A stretch of 64,000 bases of DNA from Ulota crispa (lineage: Eukaryota > Streptophyta > Bryopsida > Orthotrichales > Orthotrichaceae): positions 10,656,409-10,720,408 of the forward strand of contig OY987250.1 in NCBI GenBank assembly GCA_963920765.1, in the 5' to 3' direction. The notes beneath the pieces are model-generated. The model was given only the letters and a program-made list of their open reading frames with translations, had not been told where the DNA came from and did no database searches. Both the position numbers and the translations under genes were made by a program. Shown piece after piece: positions 1-12,800 of the stretch (within the stretch, counting starts at the first letter, position 1; every line of letters starts with the position of its first letter).

Positions 1-435
1 GCTTAAAGTTTAGACTCTAATTTTGACAATTCTGCATAAAAATAAAACCATTTCATTTCATCCATGGCTCTCTTCATTAAGGGCAACTTGATTTCTTATG
101 GATGAGATGGTTCTTGATTTGATTGGGTTATTTGGAATCAAATTAGCTCATTGGTGTTACAAATATGTAAAAAGAAAATGCGTAATTTTTTATTAGGAGA
201 TAACAAAAACCTAGACTATTTCAAGGTCTTTTTGAATAACATAAAATTACAATGATTGTATAAAGGCAAAAAACTTTATGAATAATATATAATAGTTAGA
301 ACAGACAAGCAACATTAATACCAACTACTAGAAATTTGAAAGAACGTCTATTGAAATATTGACATAGTTGGAATAATGGTATTTTGAACAAATTTGTCAT
401 ATACTTACATAAATCATGTTATGCTTAATTTATAG
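1..435. other. Intron or unassigned sequence left of the first exon
   Basis: AT-rich sequence with no coding signal that I can see. It ends in a plausible splice acceptor (TTTATAG) at 431-435, directly before the coiled-coil exon. It is therefore most likely an intron of the gene that enters the window from the left. Confidence 0.4.
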
Positions 436-1043
436 TTACATGAAGCAACTAAAGATAAATTTTCTCCACGTAAACGGTGTTCATTTAATGAAGCTGAACA
501 ACATGAATTATCCGATTTGGAAGTACAAGCCCAAGAGATATCTAGACTTCAAAAAGAAATGGGAAAAAAAACACAAATTGTTAGTGATATGAAATCTCAA
601 TTAGAAGCCCGAGATGATGAATTGGATTTTCTTCATGGACAACTTGCAATAAACGAAGCTTTACAAAGTCACAAAGATGAAGAAACCACTAGAGAAGAGA
701 TGGCCAAAGAAAATACAGACATTGAAAATTTAGATCTTGAAAACCTTCAAATGGCAAACTATGAACTTTCTAAGGTAGTATCTTGTAAAAGCAACTCATT
801 GTTGATACATGAGTTCTTTTGTATTATTTGCAATTTCTATATATGCTTTGAAACTAGAATTTCCATAGATAAATTAAATGCATATTTGGGGTTTTGTTTT
901 GTTTATACATGTTAATAATACCCATCGGAATTTGATACAAATAATACTTAAAAATCTAGGTGTGTTCTCAATATGAAGAACTTCTTGATAGACAAGCCCA
1001 ACAATTGGGAATTCCATTTCAACCTCTTAGAAGCGGTTTGTAG
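436..1043 (+). CDS. 3' end of a coiled-coil protein gene (partial, two exons)
   Basis: Two exons are visible: 436-774 and 960-1043. The first starts after a TATAG acceptor and ends AAG|GTAGTA in phase 0. The second starts after ATCTAG, reads VCSQYEELLDRQAQQLGIP, and ends in a TAG stop at 1041-1043. The first exon encodes 113 residues rich in Glu, Gln, Lys and Leu with heptad-like spacing (EISRLQKEMGKK, MKSQLEARDDELDFLHGQL), which is typical of a long coiled coil. No catalytic domain is visible and I do not recognise the family. Candidates such as cytoskeletal, centrosomal or flagellar coiled-coil proteins cannot be separated from this tail. The N-terminal part lies outside the window. A possible GT donor at 1036 would be an alternative to the stop. 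Confidence 0.6.
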
Positions 1044-1706
1044 GGCTTTTTATTTCCAAGCTAAATGTGAGATCAAAGATTTCAAAATCATTTTTTGTTC
1101 ATTTTGGTTATATGATCTTATTGTATTTAACATTCTTTGTTTGTTTACAAATGAATTGTATATATTTTTCAAGAAAAGGTCTTTTTATCACTAAGAAGGA
1201 AAAAGTTAATTTAATTTATATTAAACATGCTTCAAAATAAAGAAAGGTTACATAAGATTATAAATGTTTTGGGATATAACAAAAAGTTCCATAACTTTCA
1301 CCTTATAGATTGTGTTATGTACAACAAATTCAGTACGTTCTTTTTTGCCAAGGGCTTTTCCATTATGCCTTATTTGCTATTATAAGTTTTTGAAATGGTG
1401 CCTTACATAGTTCTTTAGGTCTTTTTACTTATTTCATGTAATTCTGTGAATAAATATACTTCAAAATTCTTCTAAAATCTTATTTAAATCAAAATTGCAC
1501 AAAGTCAAATGTAAATTTTTTTCCATTCCTATAAGTTTTTTTAGATGCTCTGCAAGTCACATAGGGTCCAAAAACAAACTAGAAATGTTATATAATCAAA
1601 AAATTAAAATTAAAAAAGGAAGAAAAGAAATTGACTTCTTTACTATAATTGGCAATTTGGAATTATTATGGACAAGATTGTGATAATTTCTAAATGTTAA
1701 ATGATA
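1044..1706. other. 3' flank, no gene seen
   Basis: AT-rich DNA after the coiled-coil gene, presumably 3' UTR and intergenic sequence. The reading frames here are short and have AT-driven composition. Confidence 0.4.
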
Positions 1707-2287
1707 CTCCCTCTGTCCCAATATAAAGCTCCAAAAAATTTCTCCATGAGGGATCAACTATATTTTTAGTCATTATGTTAGTGACAATTGCATTCTAGAA
1801 TCAATATACCATCTACCAAATATCTGCAAAATCTCAAGTTATTATGTTGCCGTTTAGACACCCAAATTCCATGCAAAAAGTACCATATTTGTGCAAAGTT
1901 TGTGAAGGCTACCCGCTCTTCATTATTTTAGTCTTTGTACTAATGACACATGCATTCTAGAATCAATATACCATCTACCAAACATGTGCAAAATCTCCAA
2001 CTTTGATGTTGCCATTTGGGCACCCAAATTCCATGTAAAAAGTACCGTATTTGTACATGTTGCTAACTCCTCATTATTGATGATTTAAAGATAAGTAGCA
2101 ACAATGGTACCTCATATAGGCAAGGCCAAGCTTGTTAGAAGAGGAATGCTCTTTAATTGCTTAACTTGCCCCCATGAGATCATTGGACATGACAAAAAAA
2201 TTTCAGCAATTGAAATTAACAAAAGGAAGCTTTTTAGTGGGACAAGAACTATGCCTAATTTGGAACTTTATATTGGGACAAATGGAG
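1707..2287. mobile_element. Stowaway-like MITE, copy A (581 bp)
   Basis: The left end reads CTCCCTCTGTCCCAATATAAAG. The right end is its near-complement (CTTTATATTGGGACAAATGGAG). TA lies on both sides (1705-1706 and 2288-2289). Ends of this type with TA target duplications define Stowaway MITEs, which are mobilised by Tc1/mariner-type transposases. A second copy of the same length, similar inside as well as at the ends, is at 15952-16532. A reading frame crosses the element, but both copies lack any transposase motif, so it is non-autonomous. Confidence 0.85.
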
Positions 2288-3806
2288 TACTAGATAAAAC
2301 TCAAATGTGTTATAAGGTTTCTTTAAATTTTTTTTGGATTACGCATTGAAGGTAAGGTGTTAGAGATGATGCTTAGAAGTATCCATATGGTCATAACTAG
2401 TGGTAATATTTCTGGCTAAATTTTGTAAATTTTTTAGCTCAACTTTGATTGTGTTAAAAGAGCTAAAAGTATATTGTAAAGAAATAAAATAAAAATAAAA
2501 AATAGCCAAAGTCTCAAGATGTCAAAAAGCTTGTGAGATGAGGTGCAATCTGAGGTGTGACCTAGTAAGTAGTAGCCAATGAGATCTCAAATCCAAACAA
2601 CATGAGTAGCCAAGAATCACATCCGATTTCCCCCCACTTCATGTTCAAGCTAGAAGTTGGGTGCCACTTTGCCCTTGGTAGGATCAATAGGGTAAAATGT
2701 GGGTACCCATTTTGGTAACTCTTGATAACAAATGCAATTGTCAACTTCATTAGAATTGCAACTTCATTGGACCTTGTTGCCTAATGAGTTTATACCCTGT
2801 TCGCTTTGCAAAAGCAAGGGAATTGTAGATTTGGCATCATATCATTTGTATACACAAGCATTGGGGATGTGAGATGAAATTGACCCTTGGAGAACTGCTT
2901 GTATTAAAAGCTATCATTTGCATGACAAATTTACTCTTGCTTCCATTTTTTTTGTATTGCAATTGTAGAGTTATGTATTTTCAATTTGCATTGTTAGTGT
3001 ACACTTTTCAAATGTCCAAGTTTATAATGATAACTAACAAAATAAAACAACTACAAAAGATTGATTTTAGACATCACCAATTCACATAGTTGAAGAATAT
3101 ATTAATAAAAACTTGAAAATTGCGATTTATATCTCAATAAATTGCAAAACATGTAGTTGAAAGTTTCTAGCCAAATTTTTTTTGTAAACAAAATACTAAA
3201 CAAAAAGATAAACTATTACAACTTGTCCTTTACAAAATACAAAGGTGGGTAACAATTTTTTTGACCTACAATCCACAATTTTTGCAAGTGAAAAAACTAT
3301 TATCTTTGCATCACCTAGTCACCTAGGTCCATATATAGAAAACATCCTTTTGATAGAGTAGGCTCTAAAGTGAGAGGAATTCAACAAAATTAGTGTTCTA
3401 ATACCATACAATTTTCCTCTTAAGGAAAATCAATCAATAATTACCAAAACTATAAAGTAGGTCACAATATCCAATACGTGTCTTTGCTACACAACTCAAT
3501 TTCTTATAATGGTTTCTCCACCGGTAATACCTAGTAATAAGGCTTCTTCCATTCACTAAACCAACCTTTCTTTTCCTTCAAACCAATTAAAAAAAAACAA
3601 TCTATACGTTACATAGTTGCATGATGCAAAGTCAAACATTATGAATAACCTCATCACTATCTCAAATAAGGACCACAACCCATATTCTTACATTTTCCTA
3701 GTCCTAAAAGAGGATCATAATCCATAAACTTGCTCTTCATCCTAAGCCCCTCAAAGGGAATTACAACTCACAATCCTACTCCTCATCTAAGCTCTAATAC
3801 CAACTA
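2288..3806. other. Intergenic, no gene seen
   Basis: AT-rich sequence. Short reading frames at about 2562-2750 (-) and 2874-3089 (+) show no recognisable protein features. I see no structured repeat here. Confidence 0.4.
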
Positions 3807-4737
3807 TTAACCCATAAAAAGTCCAACTGTTCCCTTGGGGATAAATGGATCTTGGGCATGTACCTATAACTAGTTTTTGTGATTTTTTTGAAATTTTTAT
3901 TGAAAGTGGGGAATTTTGAGATCTATGTGGGCATTTAACTTTTTCTTCATTCTGGCATTTGATGAAGAAATTATCAAGAATTTTTTGAAATTAGGCGAGA
4001 AGGGACAATTTGGGAAAGGCTTCTCCTTTGTAAGTGGTTGTTAACTCCAAATAGAGTCAACCCTTTTGGGCACAAGGTGTGGATACTTGGGCAAATGGGA
4101 GTGGAGTGGAAGCTGCCCATCTTGGGGGACTCTCAAACCTCCATTCCTTTTGCCCCTTGTAAAATTTGATACTTTTAATTTTTTGAATGGTTTGGATATT
4201 TATTTTTTGACTTATTTTTTTCCAAATTTGTACTAGGCTAAGAGCCCTTGCCTTTCACCATTGAGATTAATGTAATTCAAATTTTTGAATTTTACATAAA
4301 CCCTCCAATTTTTCCTAGTACGACTTGCAAATTTCAAGACCTTTGGGCATTCAAATATTTATTAAAGTATGTTGCACAACACCAATTCATTTGAAAATTC
4401 TCCCACAGATACCTAACTTGGTCTTCTACATGGATAAAATAAACCTCAACTTTGCATAGAGCAACTTTTTTGCTACAAGAGTGGTTAAAGGCTACTAAAA
4501 ATTTTGGGCAACAAGGACAAAACTTTTCTTGTCACTTTAGATGTCAATATCTCACTTATCTATGTCTAGAGTGAGCTGATTTTTTTTTAGCAAGTACCTC
4601 CTATAGTCTAAGGCAAGATCCAATGGTTGGATTTTCAATAAAAAAACATTTTTTCCTACTTTTCTACTCATTCCTCCCAAAGTGGCAATTTTCAATGACT
4701 TTCACAAAAAAAAAGGGCTTGTGCCTTTAGGGATTAA
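3807..4737. mobile_element. TTAACCC-ended non-autonomous element, about 0.93 kb
   Basis: The ends are TTAACCCATAAAAAGTCC on the left and GCCTTTAGGGATTAA on the right. The interior matches, in the opposite orientation, the left part of the element at 57085 (for example the paired phrases around 4480-4620 and 57090-57250). Length agrees with other family members (5474-6402, 31201-32130, 62079-62970). No transposase is visible. TA duplication is compatible with the ends but is not proven. Confidence 0.6.
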
Positions 4738-4832
4738 TCTTTATTATAAAGCAACAAGCCCCTCTCTATCATGCAAAATTCAAAATTGTTTATCAACACT
4801 TGAAATTCAAAATTCTCTCTTGAAAAGCATCA

Positions 4833-5000
4833 GATGTCAAGCATTAGGTGATGATCTGTCATTGCAAACTTGAAATCCAAAAAGGAAGGAGGGAGAAGAA
4901 AAGGTAAGGAAAAAGGAAAATGAAAAATCACTCAAAATTAAGAGAGAGACAACACAAAACACAAGCAAAGCATACTTGTATTTATAAAGTATAATATAGG
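4833..5000. repeat. Dispersed repeat shared with 11416-11640
   Basis: The stretch around the phrase GTCAAGCATTAGGTGATGA, followed by a purine-rich run (GGAAGGAGGGAGAAG) and AAGAGAGAGACAACACAA, recurs in diverged form at 11416-11640 inside an intron of the receptor kinase gene. The ends are not defined, so the class is unknown. Confidence 0.5.
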
Positions 5001-5473
5001 ACTATACATTTACATTAGCATCATGTCCAAAAGTGTTTTCACAAAGACAAACTTGTTGTGTTAGAGCCTCGATCAAAGCTTCCTCAATCCAGCACGTATA
5101 TCAACTTTAATTGTAACAACATTCTCACGGTGTCTAATAGATGTTTGCAAACCTAGTCCAATGCACCCTACATGTGGGGCGTGATCTTAAAGGGAATAAC
5201 AAAACCTAGGCTACACTCAATAGTTTCAACAGCCCCCTCTAGATTTTTTTCAAATTGCTCTATAATGTTGTCAAAGAAATGATGACTAATTTGCAAGTCA
5301 TAAATAGAGATCCTGTCAAAAAAAACTTAACAAAATAGGAGTTTACATTTCTATCTATTAATGTGCATTGGGTCAGAAGAATCAATACATTGCTCATTTT
5401 GCTTGAGGCCAATCGCCGTTGCCAAGCCCCAATGCAAGGTCTTGACTGAGGATGCCTTGGGCTAAGGATGCCC

Positions 5474-6402
5474 TTAACCCCTAAAGGACCATGGCCTTTA
5501 TTTTGTCAAAAGTCACTCAAAACTGCCACTTCTATGGCAAAGAGTAAAAAAGTTTGAAAATCAGGCATTTTGCATCTTTGACCATAGGGTCTTGTGCTAG
5601 ACTATTATAGGAATGTGTCATACAAAACTCAAGAACTTTTGACCGCACAGATTGGAAGATACTTGCATTTAAAAAGTAAAAAACAACTTTTTTTGCACCT
5701 TGCTTGACTAGATTTTTTAACTTCGAACATTCTTAACTTAAAATTTTTGCACCATAGAATTTGGAATTCTATTTTTGCATGGTGGGAAGTTGAGTTGGGA
5801 ATCTTGGGAAAAAATTTCAAAAAAGAGAATTAATTTTCATTCTTTAAAAAAACATTAGGTAGAAGAAGGTATGAGATTGAACAAAATCTTAAATTGCTAA
5901 TAACCCTGCAATGGAATGGAAATGCAGTAATCCCAATGGTGAGATTGTTCTAGAAAGCATACTTCACCCTCTCCAACAATTTTTTTTGAAAAAATGTTAA
6001 ACTTGCATTCAAAAATGAAGTTTATAAGTTATTTTTTCAAGAAGATGCTTGAGTTGCCCAAAAAACAAGATTGTCCATAACTTTCTCATAACTAATCCAA
6101 ACGGAATGAATCAAAGCTTTAGAAGTAGATAAAGATATAATCTATGAGAAAAACGAATTAAATAATTTTTTCAAGTTTTTATAAGAATTTTTTTGCTGCC
6201 CCTAGTCCCCAAATTTGTGCTTATTTGGGCATAACTTTTGCTTCCTAGCATCAATTGGAATAAAAATTAGATTCCCCAAAAGCTAATGTGTTTTTCTATC
6301 TTTGAAAGAAGTTTCAAAAAATTAGGACAAAAATTGAGGCCGTAGGTACCTGCCCAAAATCCCATTTGTCCCCCGAAGGGACAATGGTCCTTTAGGGGTT
6401 AA
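5474..6402. mobile_element. TTAACCCCTAAAGG-ended non-autonomous element, 929 bp
   Basis: Near-perfect terminal inverted repeats: TTAACCCCTAAAGGACCATGG at the left and CAATGGTCCTTTAGGGGTTAA at the right. The interior is AT-rich and non-coding. It is similar to the copy at 62079-62970 in the opposite orientation. The terminal TTAA on the right is shared with the neighbouring AGGTAG-type element, so one element apparently inserted in the TA at the other's edge. Confidence 0.75.
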
Positions 6403-6817
6403 GGTAACAACACCCATACATGAGCAGTCCCCAAAGTGGAACCCTACTTTTGAGGTGTTCACCACTCATTGTGAACCCAAAGTGGAGCAGTGAATGTCCC
6501 TTGCACAAGAAAATCTTGCCACATGTCAATTGATAAGTTGCTGTGAGATGGTTGGGATTGGAACCGTCAAGCATATGTATAGGAACACATCAAAGCAGCT
6601 TCAATGGTAGTTTAGAGCTGCTAATAGGGACTTATGAGCTGCAACTTTACCCTTTAATGTAAAATAATCTACAATACTTTTTTCCACAAAAATTATGTTC
6701 CATGATAGCTTGTTGAAAAACTAACCCTACAAAAAAACATTCTTGAACTTTTTGAGACTCTGAAGTACCCTAAACCCTTAAACGCCCTTAAACGCTCAAG
6801 TATGGGTGCGGTTACCT
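6402..6817. mobile_element. AGGTAG-superfamily MITE (416 bp), related to 38466-38871
   Basis: Flanked by TA on both sides. The ends are AGGTAACAACACCCATAC and GTATGGGTGCGGTTACCT. The interior (CTACTTTTGAGGTGTTCACC and onward) matches the element at 38466-38871 in inverted orientation along most of its length. It lies about 70 bp beyond the stop codon of the receptor kinase gene and so could contribute to that gene's 3' UTR. Confidence 0.75.
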
Positions 6818-6885
6818 TATTGTTGTGAAGTGAGGGCACTAAGAAGAGGAGGCTCATCAGGGGCCAGCTCGCTACCGGTCCCAGA

Positions 6886-9800
6886 CTAGCTCTCTAAAGC
6901 CCCCTCATACTCCATAGCGTGCACAGCGCTGGAGTACTCCACCTGTACAAGAGGCTGCAAATCAGTCTCCTCAATGGGCTCCGTGCCCAGCAGCAGGGCG
7001 ACAGCTTGCGGTGTCGTGGGTCGCAGCTCCGGGTTGTCCAGTGTACACAGCAGGGCTGTTTTCAGGGCCCGCAACACCTGGTCCCTGTCGTACAGGCCCT
7101 GCAGCCGAGAATCCACCAGGGACACCAGCGCCTCGTCATCACTCGCAGTTTGGGATTGCTTGTACATGCACCTCACCTGCCAGCCAAATCATCAGAAGTT
7201 TGGGGTGTTTTTCTAGATTTTCTCTCTAATAGCCAAAATCGGATGCTTCCATATTTTCCACACAACGTAATAATATGTATCAATAGAAAAAAGGGAAAAT
7301 TTTTATGGATACCCCTGTAGTTGGCCATATTTGTATAGATACTCCTATTTTTTCAGAAATTGCACAAATACTCTTGGACCATAATTTTGTTGTGCAAGCT
7401 ACTTCCTTCATGACCAATGTCAAAGCAAGGAGTACAATAGAACAAAATAAAGAAATGGGCACACAAAGGGAGAAGAAAGTGGCATGCACAATAGGACAAA
7501 CGCCTAAAAGTTATGGTCTAAAGATGTTTGTGCAATTTCTGAAAAATCATAAGTACTTACACAAATATTGCAAACTTCAACAGAATCCATAAAATTTTCC
7601 CTTTACCCTGTCATTTAAATCACTTTAATTCTCATTTAGTCAACAATTAAGGTTCATGTTGACAGTTGGTGTTAGTGTTTGAATCCTACTTTAGAACAAG
7701 CTAAACTATTAAGGTACTAATTCAAATTTTTTGGTAGTAACTTAGTTTACAAATAGTGTTCATGCTGATACTGATAACAATACTAGTGTTGATGAAATTT
7801 AATGCTACAGTTTGTAGTTGGTGTTTTCAACACTAGGTATCCTTATTAGTGTAGTTATGCTGGAAAGGCAAAGGGGGCTGGCTTGCTTTGCTTACTCTGT
7901 CAACAAGGAAGAGCAAGGCCCCGGAAGGAGTGCGCTTCATGTTCAGCTCGCCCGTGACAATTTCCATCAGAACCACGCCGTAGCTGTACGTGTCCACCTT
8001 CTCCGTCAGCTGCCCTCGCGTCACGTACTCCGGAGCCAAGTACCCCCTTCCATGCCCACCCGTTCCCACCCAATAAACACAATCAAACTAAAACTCCAAA
8101 GCACGTAAACCACTTGGAAGGGGGAGGGGTTCACATTCGCATAGAGCAAGACATCATATAAACCAACAAATCTTTGCTAAAAAAATGTCATATAAATGTT
8201 GACTTCGAATGTGTATAATTTTCTTTTGACAAACATTAACTCCATGTTTTTGCAACTTTTTCCTAAAACTATCCTTACTTCTTATAATTACAAAGAGTTT
8301 CAACTTACTAAGGGATGCTATGAACATTTCATATGATTGTTAGGTCTTTGTTGCTTTATGCTGTCTTGCACCATACAGAGCAGATTAGGCTGCAGAATTA
8401 GGGTTCTAAGAATAAGAGCTACTCAACTACTCCTCATAATCCAACATTATGCACTCTTTCTTTTTTTTCATTCCTTGACGCCAACTTCTAGTCAAATTTC
8501 ACTGCAAAATTTCCTCTGTGTGGTTTAAGATGATAATGCTTAGACTTATCAGGTATTATGCCAGAAATATAGTACTCCTTCGTAAGCTTTGCCCTCGTTG
8601 TTAGCACTTTTTATGTGTTTATTTGGGTAATACCCTTTTTGTCAAAATATAGTCCTATACATTTGCATGCAGGGGCACGTACAGGGTGCCGGCCACATTG
8701 GTGGTGAAGTGCGACATCTCCTCAGGGAAGAGCTTGGCGAGGCCGAAGTCGGCGATTTTGGCTTCCAGGTGGCAGTCCAGCAGGACGTTGCTGGCCTTGA
8801 TGTCGCGGTGGATGATGCGCGGGGTGATCTCGTAGTGCAGGTATGCCAGGCCCCGCGCCGTCCCCAGCGCTATGCTGAACCGTGTGGCCCACTTCACATC
8901 CACCGCTTCCTTGGGACCCCCTGCCCCCAACCACACCCCACACCCACACACTCCCACAACATCAGCAGGACCTTCCAATACACAAAACACAACAATAGGG
9001 GTAGTCACACCTTCTCCAAGACTGAAACTTTTATGAGGAACGAGAAGTTGTGGAGTGGAAATAGGAGTCAATGGGAGCATATCTCCATGAAAAAGGTGTG
9101 ATTTCCCTTTAGTGGGTGGTGAAGAATGGAGAATGGTTTACAATGGTGTTTGGTTAGCGTCAACCTTTGTAAGAGCAACAATTGGATAATATCACAGCCC
9201 CACTCCCCTTTTGCTCAAAAGCATGTATTATGAGCTTGATGAAGGTCAAGTGCTTGGATATGGTCAACATTTTCTTTTCATCAATTCCCACTTTGACTCC
9301 TTAGTTAGAAAGGCGGTTGGTTAGTGTACCAAAAACATGGGTGGGAAAGCACCTCCAAAGTTGCAACCCTTAGAACTAGGGAAAGTAACACAAATGGAGG
9401 GTTTATTTATGATCAATGCTTGGATAAGGTCACCACTTTTTACTAGCCTGAAGTGTTGACGCCAACCAAGCTCCACTAGTAAATGGTGATGAAAGCAGGA
9501 GGAGCGAGCATTAAAGTAGGTGGAAGCATGAAAATAGGAGGAGCAAGCATGAAAGTAGGAGGAGCAAGCATGAAAGTAGGAGGAGCGAGCATGAAAGTAG
9601 GAGGAGCAAGCATGAAAGTAGGAGGAGCAAGCATGAAAGTAGGAGGAGCAAGCATGAAAGTAGGAGGAGCAAGCATGAAAGTAGGAGGAGGGAGCGTGAA
9701 AGTAGGAGGGATTAGCCTGAAAGCAAGAGGAATGAGGATGAAAAGGAGACAAGTAATTTTGATATAAACTTTGCATGCAAAGATTTCTTCACCTCATTCT

Positions 9801-12800
9801 TCTTCTTTAGAAATGAAGAAAAACTTCTCAATCTTCAAAGAATGGGACTTTTGCAAATCAAGAATAGAGCGCCACAATCCCATAATTTGAAGAATGAGAA
9901 TGGGGGGGGTGAAGACTACCCATACTAGTTCTTAAGCATAAACTGAGTTGAACTCACTACAGTTTCTTCTGTGTCCTTACTGTAGGCCAAAGCATTTCAT
10001 CCTAAGATCTTTGTTGATATTGTTAGTTCAAAGTTCAAACTTAAAGAAGAGTTTAATTAATTATGTTTGAGAGAGAAAGACGGATTAGGATATAAAGTCA
10101 TATATGGGACTATGTCACTATGGGTTAGGGGCTGACCGAGCAAGGTTTGGCGAAGGCTTCGGTTTTCGAGGTACTCGTAGACGAGCAAGCGGTGGCGGCC
10201 CTCGACGCAGCAGCCCCGTAAGCGCACGAGGTTGCGGTGCTGCACGTGGCTGATGACCACCACCTCGTTCAGAAACTCCCGCACGCCCTGCTTCGACGTC
10301 GCCGACAGCTGCTTCACCGCCACCAAAGTCCCGTCCTTGAACCTCCCCTGCCACGTCACCCCCCCCCCACCCACATTCCCCCTCAACTCACTCACTCCTC
10401 GGTACCAGCTCCACCATGGGTTATGATTTGCGTGTTGATAAAAAACTTACTAATCCTAACAAGGATCGACTACCACAGACACCATATTAGGTAAATTGGA
10501 AAATTGGGGGGACCATTTTGTACTCTCCACCATAATCTTACATACAGTAAATGTAAGCACAACTATAGCTCAAAGTTGTAATTATTTGAAATTCTTGGAG
10601 GCAATCACTGAGACTTCAGTATTATACAAGAAAGTGCAAGTTTGTTTTTTGGTAATACGCTAAATTGTATATAATGGCAGAAATAGTGATATTCCCCTAA
10701 TGTATTGTTTTTCCCAATTTACCTAATCTGGTGTGGACTGCGATAACTTCTTGTTGGTGATTCATGAGGTTTGACAAAATACCTGGTAGACCGCTCCGAA
10801 GCCACCTTCACCCAGCTTCATATCTATATGAAACTTCTGGGTAGCAGCTTTCAGCTCCTTATAAGTATACTGGTTTGTTGAAATAGATTGCCGTGCAAAA
10901 TCTGTCAAAAATGAAAAGAAAAGAGACAAGCTCACTTCTGTAAGTGGGTAGTTTTCCATAACATTCTTCATCCAAAAGCCATGGACCAACCGAAATATTA
11001 CAGCGCTATCTCCTCCATGGTAGAATGGTAGCCTGCCTTGAATGGGAGTGAACTTGGAATAGCAATGCAATATGTAAGAGAACTTCTATAGACACCCAAA
11101 AAAACAATAGTGCAAGTTCAAAACTCATACTATATTAGTGAAAAAGTCAAATTGCCCATGTGAGGTTTCTTCAAGGCCAACTATGTAGACAATGAATTTG
11201 GTTGTTTTAATAAATAAACAACTCTTATGCTTTACATTATTGGACAATACTGTTCTATCCACATTCATTCCATAAATCACATAACACACCATATTAATTC
11301 ATTGACAAGAAAAATGTGATCACAATCTAATTATAAAGCGTGGGTTGTCTGACTATCACACTATATTCAAAAATCTCTATTAAAGTCACAAATTTGAAAT
11401 TAACTGATATAAAGCATTGGGTGTCAAGCATTGGGGTATATGCCCATTACCCAAACTTTCAAATTTAAAAAAGGAGGAAGGAGAAGAAATGTTAGGGAAA
11501 GGGACGGTGAAAAGTCATCAGAAATTCAAGGGGAAGGGATAGAAATAAGCAAGGAAAGGGAGGGTGATATGTCACTTGAAAAGTCACCAAATATTAAGAA
11601 AGACACAACACAAGTGAAGGCATACTCATGATTATAAAAATTGACCTCAATGACTCATTGCCAATCATAGTGGACAAAGCTCATAGCCATTGTGGACAAC
11701 GTTCACAATCATGTTTTTCTACTACACCAAATAGTGCATTTGGGTTGCCTTAACAATTAGGTTGCCTTACAATTTACCTCATGACTCACTCCTAGACACC
11801 TAGAAGGGCATGCAACTCCCTTTATGCTACAAGAACTCTTAATGTTGTCTAAAGTTCCAACTTTCCTACTCCTTGACTCTGAGGCTTGTTGCTACGCCCA
11901 ACCTTTGCTTGCTTCCTCCATTGTTTATCACAATAATTGTTGACAAAAGTTGATATAGTCTTGGTAAATATTTAAATAGTGTGAAATGTTGAGAAATTGC
12001 ATGGAGCAACCCAAATGCATCATTTGGTGTAGTGGTTACAAATTCTGACCCTTCTTTGCTTGAACTTTGCAATGACACCACTTCCACATGCCATGTCACA
12101 TTTTCACAAATCCGGTGTGGCAGAGCTTAGTGCAATAATGTCAAAACCTCAAGAGAAATGTGAAAACCTCACAAACCTCACCCAACTTTCAAATTGAAAA
12201 AAAAAGGCAGAAGAGTGTGAAGTGGTGCAGCTGACCTTCTTTGGTCTCTCGAATGGATAACTGAGCAGCTCGGCGTTTCAAGAGGAAGTAGGAGAGGAGG
12301 AGGGTGAGGAGAACCAGAGGGCCCGGCAGAATGGACGCCACCAGCACCAGCGTCAGGTCTCGTTTGGGGGGCCCTTGGAAAGCGCAGCTGGAGCAGCACA
12401 GGTTCTGCAGGAAGGCGTCCGTGGGAGTCTGGTCCCTGAATGCCGTCTGTGGGCACAGCGCTTGGTCATGTGCTTCCACTGGCCTGCTACACTTGCTCAG
12501 ATTCACCTGCCCCAGTAACACTTCGCATTAGTAAAATTACAAGTCCTCCAAGTGGCCCTTAATTTGTGACTCTCTTAAAGTGTATTGAGTTTAGGTCAGG
12601 TACATGAGAAGTCTATGTGAAGTATCACTATCTTGTATGATTTTTTTATTATACAAGTACTAAGCATTACAAAGGTATGAATTTAATATGATATTTCAAA
12701 CTTGAGTTGCACAATTAAGTACTGTGGCACAATTTTTTATGGTTTCTTGGTGTTGTGCACCATTATGATTGGATGGTTGCCTTGTTTCCATTGGAACCCA

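Larger units (their letters stand above)
8998..9921. mobile_element. GGGGTAGTCACACC-ended element in a receptor intron, carrying an insert and a minisatellite
   Basis: The left end GGGGTAGTCACACCTTCTCC and a degenerate right end (GGTGAAGACTACCC) bound an element homologous to the shorter copy at 18057-18440. Compared with that copy, this one has gained an insert at about 9143-9477 and an expanded 21-bp tandem repeat at 9496-9742. It begins only about 80 bp upstream of exon 12. Confidence 0.7.
6886..10901 (-). other. Kinase domain exons 10-14 of the receptor
   Basis: The kinase has the whole set of catalytic motifs: glycine loop GEGGFGAVY (629-637), VAVK lysine (650), HRD (Asp 748), KASN, DFG (Asp 766), AGTLGYLAPEY activation segment, and [13 protein letters not shown]. 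Arg before the catalytic Asp makes it an RD kinase. The juxtamembrane start [10 protein letters not shown] and phrases such as [11 protein letters not shown] and [11 protein letters not shown] place it near plant LRR-VIII/DUF26-like RLK kinases by eye. The C-terminal tail of about 50 residues is acidic. Nothing suggests a dead kinase. Confidence 0.9.

Noticed and set aside
2104-2349. 81-codon frame in Stowaway copy A
   Set aside because: No transposase motif, and the frame is not kept in copy B. The element is non-autonomous.
8667-9101. Plus-strand frames opposite the kinase exons (also 6919-7320, 7818-8108, 15357-15710 and 21260-21544)
   Set aside because: They are shadows of the GC-richer receptor exons on the minus strand, with no domain of their own.
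9490-9742. Possible CRISPR-like array
   Set aside because: Units are contiguous without unique spacers, and the context is a eukaryotic intron. It is a minisatellite.
9321-9776. Long reading frames on both strands with repeated peptide units
   Set aside because: They are produced by the 21-bp minisatellite, whose unit length is a multiple of three. The region is an intron.
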